Source: an uncultured Sulfuricurvum sp. (lineage in GTDB: Bacteria > Campylobacterota > Campylobacteria > Campylobacterales > Sulfurimonadaceae). Taken from it: a stretch of 15,913 bases of DNA. The stretch spans positions 1 to 15,913 of the forward strand of contig NZ_CALDDG010000108.1 of NCBI RefSeq assembly GCF_937936435.1, in the 5' to 3' direction. Position 1 is the first letter of the stretch; each line of letters opens with the position of its first letter. A program made the position numbers and the translations under genes. The notes beneath the pieces were generated by a model, which saw only the letters and a list, made by a program, of their open reading frames with translations, was not told where the DNA came from and did no database searches. Of the stretch, positions 6,368 through 14,067 are shown piece by piece.

Positions 6368-9184
6368 ATGGATATGATCAAAATCATCGGCGCCCGGGAA
6401 CACAATCTGAAAAATATTTCACTGGAAATCCCGAAAAACTCGCTGGTTGTCTGCACCGGAATCAGCGGAAGCGGGAAATCGACTTTGGCGTTTGATACCC
6501 TTTATGCCGAAGGACAGCGCCGATACATCGAGTCGCTCTCCAGTTATGCCCGTCAGTTTTTGGACCGTGTCGGAAAACCCGATGTCGATAAGATCGAAGG
6601 GCTCACCCCGGCGATTGCGATCGATCAGAAAACCACCTCGAAAAATCCCCGCTCGACGGTAGGAACAATCACCGAGATTTATGACTATCTGCGTTTGCTC
6701 TACGCACGGGTCGGTATACAGCATTGTCATTTATGCGGCAAAAAGATTTCAAAAATGTCGGCACAGGATATCATCGATCAGGTGCTTAAACTCCCCGAAA
6801 ATTCGAAAATCGTCATTATGGCTCCGCTGGTACGGGAAAAAAAAGGTTCCTTTGCCGATATCCTCGAGTCGTTGAGGCACAAAGGATATGTCCGTGCCAT
6901 GATTGACGGGGTTATGGTTCGGCTGGATGAAGAGATCGAACTTTCCAAAACCAAAAAGCATACGCTGAAAGTGGTGATCGACCGTTTGGTTATCCGTGAC
7001 GATAACCACGACCGTGTTGCCCAGGACGTCGAAAAAGCGCTTAAAGAGTCGTACGGCGAAGTGGAGATCGAGATTCAAAACCATGAAGAGGTAGGGTTGC
7101 GCGACAATTTGGTTCACTACAGCGAACATAGCGCCTGTTTCGACTGCAAGGTGAGTTTTGATCCTCTCGAACCGCTCTCATTCTCTTTTAACTCTCCTAA
7201 AGGGGCATGTCCCGAATGTGACGGTCTGGGAATACGCTACGCTCTCGATTATGAGAAAATTATCGATGCCGACTTGCCGATCGAAAAAGGGGCGGTGAAG
7301 ATCGTTTACGGATTTAACAAAGGGTACTATTTTACCTTTTTGAAAGCTTTTTGTGTCGCGGAGGGGATCAGTATTACGGCTCCGTTTTATACCCTCGAAG
7401 AGCATCAAAAAAAAGCGATCCTACACGGCAGCGTGGACGAAGTGGAGTTTAAATGGAAAGATCACCCGATCAAACGGGTGTGGCCGGGGATCGTCCGTAT
7501 CGCATACGATATTTTCAAAGACGAAAAAGATCTTGCCGATTATATGTCCGAAAAGCCTTGCAATGTTTGTAATTCGCACCGTCTCAAACGCGAATCTCTG
7601 GCGGTAAGAGTCGCGGAAAAAGGGATCGGAGAGGTGATCTCGATGCCGCTGAAAGATTCGTATGCATGGTTTGCAGACCCGAAAACATTTGAAGAATTCA
7701 GCGATCAGCAGGCGATGATCGCCGCTTCGATTCTCAATGAAATCCGCGAGCGGCTCTTTTTCCTCTATGACGTAGGATTGGGGTATCTCTCTCTCAGCCG
7801 TGACGCTAGGACGATCAGCGGGGGAGAAGCACAGCGTATCCGTATCGCCAGCCAAATCGGAAGCGGTTTGACGGGGGTAATGTATGTTCTGGATGAACCG
7901 AGTATCGGTTTGCATGAACGCGATACTCTCAAGCTGATCCGGACGCTTCGTTCGTTACAGGAAAAAGGGAATACCGTCATCGTCGTCGAGCACGATAAAG
8001 AGACGATTGAAAATGCCGACTTCATTGTCGACATCGGTCCGGGGGCCGGTAAATTCGGCGGAAACGTCGTGTTTGCCGGGACGCTTGAGGAGATGAAGAA
8101 AAGCAATACGCTAACGGCGGATTACCTCTCAGGCCGTAAGAAAATCGAATATTTTTACCGGCGTGAACAGAACGTATGGATGAGCGTGAAAAATGTTTCA
8201 TTGAATAATATTAAAGACTTGAGCGTTCGGATACCGCTTCATAATTTCGTCTGTGTCACCGGTGTCAGCGGAAGCGGGAAAAGTTCGTTGATCCTTCAGA
8301 CGCTTCTGCCTGTAACGCGCGAAATCCTTAATCATGCCCGTAAGGTCAACCGTGTCGCGGGAGTTGAAGTAGAGGGATTGGATAAACTCGATAAAGTGAT
8401 CTATCTCGATCAAAGCCCGATCGGACGAACTCCGAGATCGAATCCGGCGACGTACACGGGCGTCATGGATGAAATCCGTAATCTGTTTACGAAAACCAAA
8501 GAAGCGCAGATACGAGGGTATACGGCGTCACGGTTTAGTTTCAACGTCAAAGGGGGGCGGTGTGAAAAATGTCAGGGAGAAGGAGAGATCAAGATCGAGA
8601 TGCACTTCCTGCCCGACATTATGGTCAAGTGCGATGCGTGTCACGGAAGCCGCTATAACCTTCAGACGCTTCAAGTCGAGTATAAAGGGAAAACGATCTC
8701 GGATGTTTTGAACATGTCCGTCGGAGAGGCGCTCGAATTTTTCGCACCGATTCCGAAAATTAAAACAATTCTTCAAACCCTGAGTGATGTCGGGCTCGAT
8801 TACATCACTCTGGGGCAAAATGCGGTTACCCTCTCGGGAGGAGAGGCACAGCGGATCAAGCTGGCCAAGGAACTGAGCCGAAAAGATACCGGTTCGACAC
8901 TATATATTTTGGACGAACCGACGACGGGATTGCATTTTGACGACGTGAACCGGCTCACGAAAGTTCTCCATAACTTTGTAGAACTGGGTAATTCCGTACT
9001 GGTCATCGAACATAATTTGGACATGATCAAAAACGCCGATTATATCATCGATATGGGTCCTGAAGGAGGCAGTGGCGGCGGATTGCTCGTTGCGGAAGGA
9101 AACCCCGAAAAGGTTGCGGCCGAATGGGAAAAGACCGGAAGTTTCACCGGAAAATATTTGGCTCTTGAGTTAAATAGGCTATAA
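6368..9184 (+). CDS. uvrA: UvrA, excinuclease ABC subunit A
   Basis: UvrA is the damage-sensing ATPase of nucleotide excision repair, acting as a dimer with UvrB on DNA. The protein has 938 residues, matching E. coli UvrA (940). First ABC half: Walker A GISGSGKST (31-39), zinc site C257/C260/C281/C284 (CFDC, then CPEC), signature SGGEAQRIRIASQ (from 484) and Walker B VMYVLDEPSIGLHERD. Second half: Walker A GVSGSGKSS (632-640), DQSPIGRTPRSNPATYTG, zinc site C732/C735/C755/C758 (CEKC, then CDAC), signature SGGEAQRIKLAKEL (from 823) and Walker B LYILDEPTTGLHFDD. All motifs appear intact. GGAG at 6357-6360 lies 7 bases before ATG 6368 and supports that start over the ATG two codons later. It follows the permease stop by four bases. 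Confidence 0.98.
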   Translation: MDMIKIIGAREHNLKNISLEIPKNSLVVCTGISGSGKSTLAFDTLYAEGQRRYIESLSSYARQFLDRVGKPDVDKIEGLTPAIAIDQKTTSKNPRSTVGTITEIYDYLRLLYARVGIQHCHLCGKKISKMSAQDIIDQVLKLPENSKIVIMAPLVREKKGSFADILESLRHKGYVRAMIDGVMVRLDEEIELSKTKKHTLKVVIDRLVIRDDNHDRVAQDVEKALKESYGEVEIEIQNHEEVGLRDNLVHYSEHSACFDCKVSFDPLEPLSFSFNSPKGACPECDGLGIRYALDYEKIIDADLPIEKGAVKIVYGFNKGYYFTFLKAFCVAEGISITAPFYTLEEHQKKAILHGSVDEVEFKWKDHPIKRVWPGIVRIAYDIFKDEKDLADYMSEKPCNVCNSHRLKRESLAVRVAEKGIGEVISMPLKDSYAWFADPKTFEEFSDQQAMIAASILNEIRERLFFLYDVGLGYLSLSRDARTISGGEAQRIRIASQIGSGLTGVMYVLDEPSIGLHERDTLKLIRTLRSLQEKGNTVIVVEHDKETIENADFIVDIGPGAGKFGGNVVFAGTLEEMKKSNTLTADYLSGRKKIEYFYRREQNVWMSVKNVSLNNIKDLSVRIPLHNFVCVTGVSGSGKSSLILQTLLPVTREILNHARKVNRVAGVEVEGLDKLDKVIYLDQSPIGRTPRSNPATYTGVMDEIRNLFTKTKEAQIRGYTASRFSFNVKGGRCEKCQGEGEIKIEMHFLPDIMVKCDACHGSRYNLQTLQVEYKGKTISDVLNMSVGEALEFFAPIPKIKTILQTLSDVGLDYITLGQNAVTLSGGEAQRIKLAKELSRKDTGSTLYILDEPTTGLHFDDVNRLTKVLHNFVELGNSVLVIEHNLDMIKNADYIIDMGPEGGSGGGLLVAEGNPEKVAAEWEKTGSFTGKYLALELNRL

Positions 9185-9185
9185 T
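9158..9185 (+). promoter_or_regulatory. Likely promoter of the HDOD gene
   Basis: The -10 TATAAT (9180-9185) overlaps the uvrA stop codon. TTGGCT (9158-9163) is a weak -35 with a 16-base spacer. The HDOD ATG follows at 9217 with GAGGA at 9206-9210, so the gene can be transcribed independently of uvrA. Confidence 0.55.
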
Positions 9186-9216
9186 ATCTTTAATTGTGTT
9201 TGTATGAGGATAGTGA

Positions 9217-10035
9217 ATGAAAAGCTCGATAATCAATAGTATTAAATCTTTGCCGCCGCTCCCGAAAACGGTCATTGACATGCAGCGTGTCTGCAACGAT
9301 CCGAACTCTTCGATCAATGATCTTGTGAAGACGGTTGAACATGACCCTATGATTGTTGCCAATTTACTCAAAGCCGCTAATTCCCCTTTGTACAGTTTTC
9401 GACGGGAGATTAGCAATGTCGCTCAGGCCGTATCGCTCTTTGGAATGAGTATGACCCGTTCAATCGGTTTGGGAAATTCTGTCCGTAAACTGTTAAACGT
9501 CGATATGGAGCCTTACGGGATCAGTTCGGACCGTTTTGCGGAGATATCTTCGATTCAGGCGGCATTGATGCATGCATGGTACACGAAGATCGACCGTGCG
9601 AAAGCGGATAAACTCTTTTTGGCGGCATTTTTGCAGGAGACGGGTAAAATCATTATCGCAAGCGATGTTATCCAAGAAGATTTGGCGACCAACTTTAAAT
9701 CGGATATCGAAATCGCCATCGATATTGCGAAAGTTGAGCGCTCGTATGTCGATGAAACGACGGCAACCGTCACCGCTGCCATCTTTACCCACTGGAATTT
9801 TGACAGAGAATTTGTCGAAATGATCGAATTTTCCGATATGCCGCAACAAGCTCCTGAAGAGGTCAAAGAGTTCGCTAACGCACTCAATATCATCAAAACC
9901 ATTGTTCCGATCAACAATCCGTTCGGCGAGCATGGGATCGCTTTCGGACTCAAAAAAGCGGAAGCGGCAGGCTATGACGTTGCTAAACTCCAAGGGGCGA
10001 TCGATTCGGTTCTTGAAAAAATCCGTGTGAAATAG
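9217..10035 (+). CDS. HDOD-domain signalling protein
   Basis: HDOD domains are HD-phosphohydrolase relatives that usually lack the metal-binding residues and act as regulators. This one has 272 residues and no other recognised domain. The family start is SLPPLPKTVIDMQRVCND (about 11-28), followed by DLVKTVEHDPMIVANLLKAA and NVAQAVSLFGMSMTRSIGL (about 66-84). In the second half LFLAAFLQETGKIII (about 133-147) stands where an active HD enzyme has LHDIG, with Q-E in place of the H-D pair, so phosphohydrolase activity is unlikely. The C-terminal part (GIAFGLKKAEAAGYDV) is also HDOD-like. It is cytoplasmic with no membrane segment. polA follows after eight bases, but shared function is not implied. 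Confidence 0.9.
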   Translation: MKSSIINSIKSLPPLPKTVIDMQRVCNDPNSSINDLVKTVEHDPMIVANLLKAANSPLYSFRREISNVAQAVSLFGMSMTRSIGLGNSVRKLLNVDMEPYGISSDRFAEISSIQAALMHAWYTKIDRAKADKLFLAAFLQETGKIIIASDVIQEDLATNFKSDIEIAIDIAKVERSYVDETTATVTAAIFTHWNFDREFVEMIEFSDMPQQAPEEVKEFANALNIIKTIVPINNPFGEHGIAFGLKKAEAAGYDVAKLQGAIDSVLEKIRVK

Positions 10036-10043
10036 ATTTTTCG

Positions 10044-12770
10044 ATGGCTCAGAAAACCGTCACCGTCATTGATACGTTCGGATTTTTCTTCCGCAGTTTT
10101 TATGCTCTACCTCCTCTTAGCAACAAACACGGTTTCCCGACCGGTCTATTGACCGGATTTATCAACTTTATCGCCTCTTTGCATAAAGACCACAGCAGCG
10201 ACTATCTTATTTTCGCCCTTGATGCCAAAGGGCCGAGTTTCCGTGCCGAAATCGATCCCTTGTACAAAGCCAATCGCTCACCCGCTCCCGAAGAACTGAC
10301 CAAACAACTCCCCGTCGCGATTGAGTGGATCGATAAAATGGGATATAAATCGCTCTCCCAAAGCGGCTATGAAGCCGACGATATGATCGCTTCGGTTGTC
10401 CGTCAGGCGCGTGCATACGGTTATCTCGTCCGTGTCGTTTCGCACGATAAAGATCTCTACCAACTGATCGATGACGACCGTGTCGTATTGGTCGATGCGA
10501 TCAGCAAAAAAGTGATGAACGAGCGTCATTGCGATGAAAAGTACGGAGTTCATCCGCGACAATTTATCGATTACCAATCGCTGATCGGCGATACGGCCGA
10601 TAATGTTCCCGGTGTTAAAGGGATCGGCAAAGTCACGGCACAAAAACTCCTCTCGCAGTTCGGAACGCTCGATGCGATGTATGAGCGGCTTGACGAAGTC
10701 AATCCGCCCCGAATCCGCGGTTTACTGGAAACGTACCGGGAAGATGCCTTTCGTTCCCGCGAACTGGTACGTCTCAAAGACGACGTATTCGAGACACTCG
10801 ATTTTGAATCGTTTGCGATGCACTTTGATAATCCGTTTCTCCCGATTTATGACGATCTGGTCCATTATGAGATGAATGCGGTTTTGCGCACGCTGAAGGC
10901 AAAAGCTCTGTTTGAGGAGTCGCAGCCGTCGGTTTCGCAAACGTCAGAATCGGCAAAAAATAACGTTATACAGTGTGAAACGACCGAGGGATGCAGTATT
11001 CTCATCGATACGGACGAAGCGCTTGAAGCTCTGATCGCTTCGATTCCTCACGACGCAGCGGTTGCATTCGATACCGAAACCACGGGACTGGATGCGGGAA
11101 TCGATCATTTGGTGGGATTCAGCTTCAGTTTTAACGCTAATGAGGGGTATTACGTACCACTGGCACACAGTTATCTCGGTGTCGGAAATCAAGTCTCAGC
11201 CGAAGCGGCAAAAAAAGCGATTACGGCTATTTTCACCCGCCCGGTCATCGGACATAACATCAAGTTCGATCTCCATTTTGTCACACGTTTTTTGGGAGTG
11301 GAGAGACTGAATATCCACGCCGATACGATGGTGATGGCATGGCTTACCGACTCAGCCCGTTCGCTTGCGATGGATAATCTCTCCCAGTCGTTGTTACACC
11401 ATGAAATGATCCATTTTAAAGATACGGTTAAAAAAGGGGAAAGTTTTGCTTCGGTGGCGATTGAAGATGCCTGCAAATATGCCGGAGAAGATGCTTATAT
11501 TACTTACCGTTTGTATGAAGTACTCCGTGAACAGCTTCTCTTAAAAGGGGGACAGGAAGCGCTCGACGAAGCGTTTGAAGTTGAATTCCCTTTTACCCTG
11601 ACACTGCTTAGGATGGAGCGTGAAGGGATTGCGGTCGATACGGCGGTATTGGAAGTATTTAAAAAAGAGGTTGCCCACGAAATCGCTTCGTTGAGCGAAC
11701 AAATCTATACTGCCTGCGGAACGGTGTTTAATCTGAACTCTCCTAAACAGCTCGGTGTGGTTTTATTCGAGACACTGGGGCTTCCTCACGGTAAAAAGAC
11801 GAAAACCGGCTACAGTACGGACGAACAGGTTCTGGAAGGGTTGAAAAACGAACACCCGATGATTCCGATGCTTTTGCAGTACCGCGAGTATCATAAACTC
11901 TATTCGACCTATATCGAACCGTTGATCGCACTGGCTCAAAACGATCCTTCATCGCGCATTTACACGTCATTTGTTCAGACAGGTACGGCGACAGGACGGC
12001 TCAGTTCCAAAAATCCGAATCTCCAAAACATTCCGGTAAAAACGGCATTGGGGATGCGGATACGTGAAGCATTTGTCGCTCCAAAAGGTAAAAAACTGAT
12101 CGGAATCGACTATTCACAGATCGAATTGCGCCTATTGGCCCATTTCAGTAACGATGCCGTACTGGTCAATGCGTTCAACGAAGGGCATGATATCCATATG
12201 CAAACGGCAATCGCCCTTTTCGGAGAAGAGGATGCACCGCGCAAGCGTAATATCGCCAAGACGGTCAACTTCGGATTGTTATACGGAATGGGGCAGAAAA
12301 AACTCTCCGATACATTGGGGATTACAACGAAAGAAGCCAAAGAGATTATCGAGCGCTATTTCGAAACCTTTCCGAGCGTCAAAGGGTATTTCAGCGGTAT
12401 CGTCGTTCAAGCCAAAGAGATGGGATACGTGGAGACGCTGCTCCATCGTCGGCGTTATTTCGATTTCGCGAGTGCAACCCCGATGCTCAAAGCGGCATAT
12501 GAGCGCGAATCGGTCAATACGGTATTTCAGGGGAGCGCATCGGATCTCATCAAGCTTTCGATGAATAAAATCGACGCGATGATCCGTTCCGAAAGTTTGC
12601 GCGCGCGTATGCTGCTTCAGATTCACGATGAATTGATCTTCGAGGTCGATGCGGACATGGCCGAAGAGTATGCGGCACGGTTTGTCGACGTGATGGAGTC
12701 GATCATGCCACTGCGGATTCCGTTGAAAACTTCAATGCATATCGGGAATCACTGGGGCGAGTTGAAATAA
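10044..12770 (+). CDS. polA: DNA polymerase I
   Basis: It acts in Okazaki fragment processing and repair synthesis. The protein has 908 residues, near the usual 880-930. The 5' nuclease domain (1 to about 290) has GYEADDMIA (108-116), SHDKDLYQL and LIGDTADNVPGVKGIGKVTA. The 3'-5' exonuclease domain (about 320-500) keeps D343 and E345 in DTETTGLD, D409 in GHNIKFDLHF, and Y479/D483 in YAGED, so proofreading looks intact. The polymerase domain has TGTATGRLSSKNPNLQNIP (646-664), motif A IDYSQIELR with D689, motif B RNIAKTVNFGLLYG (735-748) and motif C QIHDELIFEV with H861 and D862. There is no clear SD before ATG 10044, only 8 bases from the HDOD stop, so coupling to that gene is possible. It is the last normal-composition gene before the AT-rich island. 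Confidence 0.98.
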   Translation: MAQKTVTVIDTFGFFFRSFYALPPLSNKHGFPTGLLTGFINFIASLHKDHSSDYLIFALDAKGPSFRAEIDPLYKANRSPAPEELTKQLPVAIEWIDKMGYKSLSQSGYEADDMIASVVRQARAYGYLVRVVSHDKDLYQLIDDDRVVLVDAISKKVMNERHCDEKYGVHPRQFIDYQSLIGDTADNVPGVKGIGKVTAQKLLSQFGTLDAMYERLDEVNPPRIRGLLETYREDAFRSRELVRLKDDVFETLDFESFAMHFDNPFLPIYDDLVHYEMNAVLRTLKAKALFEESQPSVSQTSESAKNNVIQCETTEGCSILIDTDEALEALIASIPHDAAVAFDTETTGLDAGIDHLVGFSFSFNANEGYYVPLAHSYLGVGNQVSAEAAKKAITAIFTRPVIGHNIKFDLHFVTRFLGVERLNIHADTMVMAWLTDSARSLAMDNLSQSLLHHEMIHFKDTVKKGESFASVAIEDACKYAGEDAYITYRLYEVLREQLLLKGGQEALDEAFEVEFPFTLTLLRMEREGIAVDTAVLEVFKKEVAHEIASLSEQIYTACGTVFNLNSPKQLGVVLFETLGLPHGKKTKTGYSTDEQVLEGLKNEHPMIPMLLQYREYHKLYSTYIEPLIALAQNDPSSRIYTSFVQTGTATGRLSSKNPNLQNIPVKTALGMRIREAFVAPKGKKLIGIDYSQIELRLLAHFSNDAVLVNAFNEGHDIHMQTAIALFGEEDAPRKRNIAKTVNFGLLYGMGQKKLSDTLGITTKEAKEIIERYFETFPSVKGYFSGIVVQAKEMGYVETLLHRRRYFDFASATPMLKAAYERESVNTVFQGSASDLIKLSMNKIDAMIRSESLRARMLLQIHDELIFEVDADMAEEYAARFVDVMESIMPLRIPLKTSMHIGNHWGELK

Positions 12771-12835
12771 TCTTTATTATTTCTGCTTAGGTGGGATTAA
12801 CGAATCACGAAGAAAAAATATTCAAAAGAATAAAA

Positions 12836-12885
12836 TGAATATAAAAAGCTTCAAAACTTAAAATTGAATATAAAAATATTCAAAA
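12836..12885. repeat. Left flanking AT-rich repeat of the satD island (29-bp period)
   Basis: Two successive TGAATATAAAAA-(2)-TTCAAAA units start at 12836 and 12865, 29 bases apart. A further TTCAAAA half unit lies at 12821, again 29 bases before the one at 12850. The tract matches 14003-14052 at 45 of 50 positions without gaps (hand alignment), 1167 bases further on. It sits in the 177-base gap between polA and satD and leads into the satD promoter. The rest of that gap (12771-12820) shows only a weak AT-only hairpin next to the polA stop. Confidence 0.85.
12864..12883. promoter_or_regulatory. Perfect inverted repeat upstream of the satD -10 (possible operator)
   Basis: TTGAATAT, spacer AAAA, ATATTCAA: a perfect 8-bp inverted repeat, 26 bases before the satD -10 box. 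Its partial twin in the right repeat (14031-14050) keeps TTGAA-N10-TTCAA. A half-site ATATTC at 12818 and GAATAT at 12837 form a wider, similar pair. This could be a binding site for the SatD C-terminal helix-turn-helix (inference). AT-rich DNA gives such symmetry easily, so confidence is moderate. Confidence 0.45.
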
Positions 12886-12906
12886 ATACTATTTTTTCTT
12901 TCTAAA

Positions 12907-12915
12907 TGCTATAAT
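12907..12915 (+). promoter_or_regulatory. Extended -10 promoter of satD
   Basis: TGCTATAAT is a consensus extended -10 (TG at 12907-12908, TATAAT at 12910-12915) in T-rich surroundings (ATTTTTTCTTTCT). The satD ATG is 32 bases downstream of it, with TTGAGGA as SD. This is the best promoter in the window and lies within the AT-rich island, so the cassette carries its own expression signal. Confidence 0.75.
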
Positions 12916-12947
12916 GGTTCATCAATAAGTAGTATTGAGGATCACAA

Positions 12948-13568
12948 ATGCAGTATATATTAATGGGTGACGTGATTAAGAGTCGACAAAAAGACTCTGC
13001 ACTTCTATGGAATGATCTCAATGAAATTGTTAAAAAAGCAAATGATATATTCGCAACAGATATTTTGTCACCTTTACAGATAAAAATCGGCGATGAATTT
13101 CAGGTTGTGATGAAGGATATAGTTTCAACATTACAACTTCTTTATTATCTCAATATTTATTTCACCTATAAAAATATAAAAGTTCGTTTCGCAATAGGAT
13201 ATGGCGATATTGAAACGGTAATAAATAGCTCATCGGCAAATAATATGATGGGTAAAGGGTTGACTGAGACTTACGAAGCATTAAACGACAAAAAAGATCC
13301 TAATCGTTATCGTTTTTATATTCAAGAGAATAAAAAAATTGAAATAGCTTTGAATGGTATTGGCTTATTGCTAAGTGAAATTGAAGAGATGAAGGTTTCA
13401 CTTAAACAATCTGAATATTTATATCGTAAAGTAGTGTTGCATCAGGAAATTGATGAAATTGCAAAGTCGATGCAAGTCTCGGAGAGATCGGTTTATGGGT
13501 ATGAAGAGAGATCAAAATTCAAATTATTTCAAAAAATATTTGTTTCAATCAAGGATATATTACAATGA
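12948..13568 (+). CDS. SatD-family protein with C-terminal helix-turn-helix
   Basis: The protein has 206 residues. The N-terminal part (about 1-126) fits the SatD family, named from the Streptococcus sat locus and without an established biochemical role that I know of. Seen: LMGDVIKSR (5-13), IKIGDEFQVVM (45-55), KVRFAIGYGDIET (78-90) and TETYEAL (106-112). The order strand with GD, helix, GDEF hairpin, helix, GIG strand resembles palm-fold nucleotide cyclases such as GGDEF domains (inference). The C-terminal part (about 155-190) has VLHQEIDEIAKSMQVSERSVYGYEE, a likely helix-turn-helix, hence DNA binding. The gene is AT-rich with many ATA, TTA and AAA codons, unlike polA just upstream (13 G/C in bases 13141-13200 against 34 in 12421-12480), pointing to transfer. 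Its stop overlaps the ATG of the membrane protein gene. Confidence 0.8.
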   Translation: MQYILMGDVIKSRQKDSALLWNDLNEIVKKANDIFATDILSPLQIKIGDEFQVVMKDIVSTLQLLYYLNIYFTYKNIKVRFAIGYGDIETVINSSSANNMMGKGLTETYEALNDKKDPNRYRFYIQENKKIEIALNGIGLLLSEIEEMKVSLKQSEYLYRKVVLHQEIDEIAKSMQVSERSVYGYEERSKFKLFQKIFVSIKDILQ

Positions 13569-14005
13569 CCGATCCTGTTTTAAAATATTATGACGAAGTA
13601 TTATTCATAGTAGTTGTTCTGGGATTTCTGTCGTATATTGGAAATTTTATAGCTAAAAAAATACTGGGAAATCGAGGTAAATTATCCAATCAAAACGATG
13701 AAACAGAATCCTTTTTTCAAAACGGGCAATTAATTGGAACATTAGAACGTTTACTTATCTTCATTGCTATTCTTATTCAAGAATGGTCATTAGTTGGGAT
13801 TGTCGTAGCATTAAAAACTATCGCACGATATAAAGAGTTGGATGATCAAAGTAAAGCAGAATATTTTTTAATCGGTTCTTTGTTTAGTTTGTTATGGGCG
13901 GTTAGTATTGGGGTACTGGTATTGTTACTTATCAAAGAAACAGGGTGTTTTGAACAATTAAAATTTTTAGTTGATGATAAAACAATGAATGTAAAAATTC
14001 TTTGA
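13565..14005 (+). CDS. Small membrane protein paired with SatD
   Basis: The protein has 146 residues. Likely membrane segments are about 12-30 (VLFIVVVLGFLSYIGNFIA), 62-85 (RLLIFIAILIQEWSLVGIVV, possibly a hairpin) and 101-123 (FLIGSLFSLLWAVSIGVLVL). The polar region 36-55 contains NQNDETES. The core GTLERLLIFIA, then ALKTIARYKELDD and KAEYFLIGSL, is strongly patterned. From memory it resembles the C-terminal membrane part of DUF3307-type proteins that often neighbour satD genes, but the soluble DUF3307 part is missing here. Its ATG overlaps the satD stop (ATGA), so the two are made together. Its stop codon TGA (14003-14005) is the first triplet of the right flanking repeat. Function is unknown: a membrane partner, sensor or effector of SatD is an inference. 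Confidence 0.75.
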   Translation: MTDPVLKYYDEVLFIVVVLGFLSYIGNFIAKKILGNRGKLSNQNDETESFFQNGQLIGTLERLLIFIAILIQEWSLVGIVVALKTIARYKELDDQSKAEYFLIGSLFSLLWAVSIGVLVLLLIKETGCFEQLKFLVDDKTMNVKIL

Positions 14006-14052
14006 ATACTAAAAGCTTCAAAAATTAAAATTGAATATAAAAAGTTTCAAAA
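14003..14052. repeat. Right flanking AT-rich repeat of the satD island (29-bp period)
   Basis: Two units starting TGAATA at 14003 and 14032 (29 bases apart), both containing TTCAAAA at the same offset. It is a direct repeat of 12836-12885, with 26 of 29 matches in the first unit and 19 of 21 in the part of the second compared. It begins at the stop codon of the membrane protein gene and fills the gap up to the yqiA SD, so the yqiA leader is made of repeat sequence. Confidence 0.85.
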
Positions 14053-14067
14053 TATAAAAGGTTAAAA

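Noticed and set aside
12765..12782. Hairpin AAATAAT-CTTT-ATTATTT at the polA stop as a terminator
   Set aside because: The stem is A/T only and is not followed by a clear T tract, so it would be too weak to call.
12821..12886. Short regularly spaced repeats as a CRISPR array
   Set aside because: The 29-base units are directly contiguous with no unique spacers, only two full units occur on each side, and no cas genes are present.
12948..13568. SatD as an active diguanylate cyclase
   Set aside because: Only GDEF and its order resemble GGDEF enzymes; the full GG(D/E)EF signature and substrate-site residues are not evident, so only a remote palm-fold link is proposed.
12836..14052. Insertion sequence or complete transposon
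   Set aside because: The ends are direct rather than inverted, neither gene resembles a transposase or recombinase, and no clear target duplication is visible. I describe it only as a repeat-flanked island.
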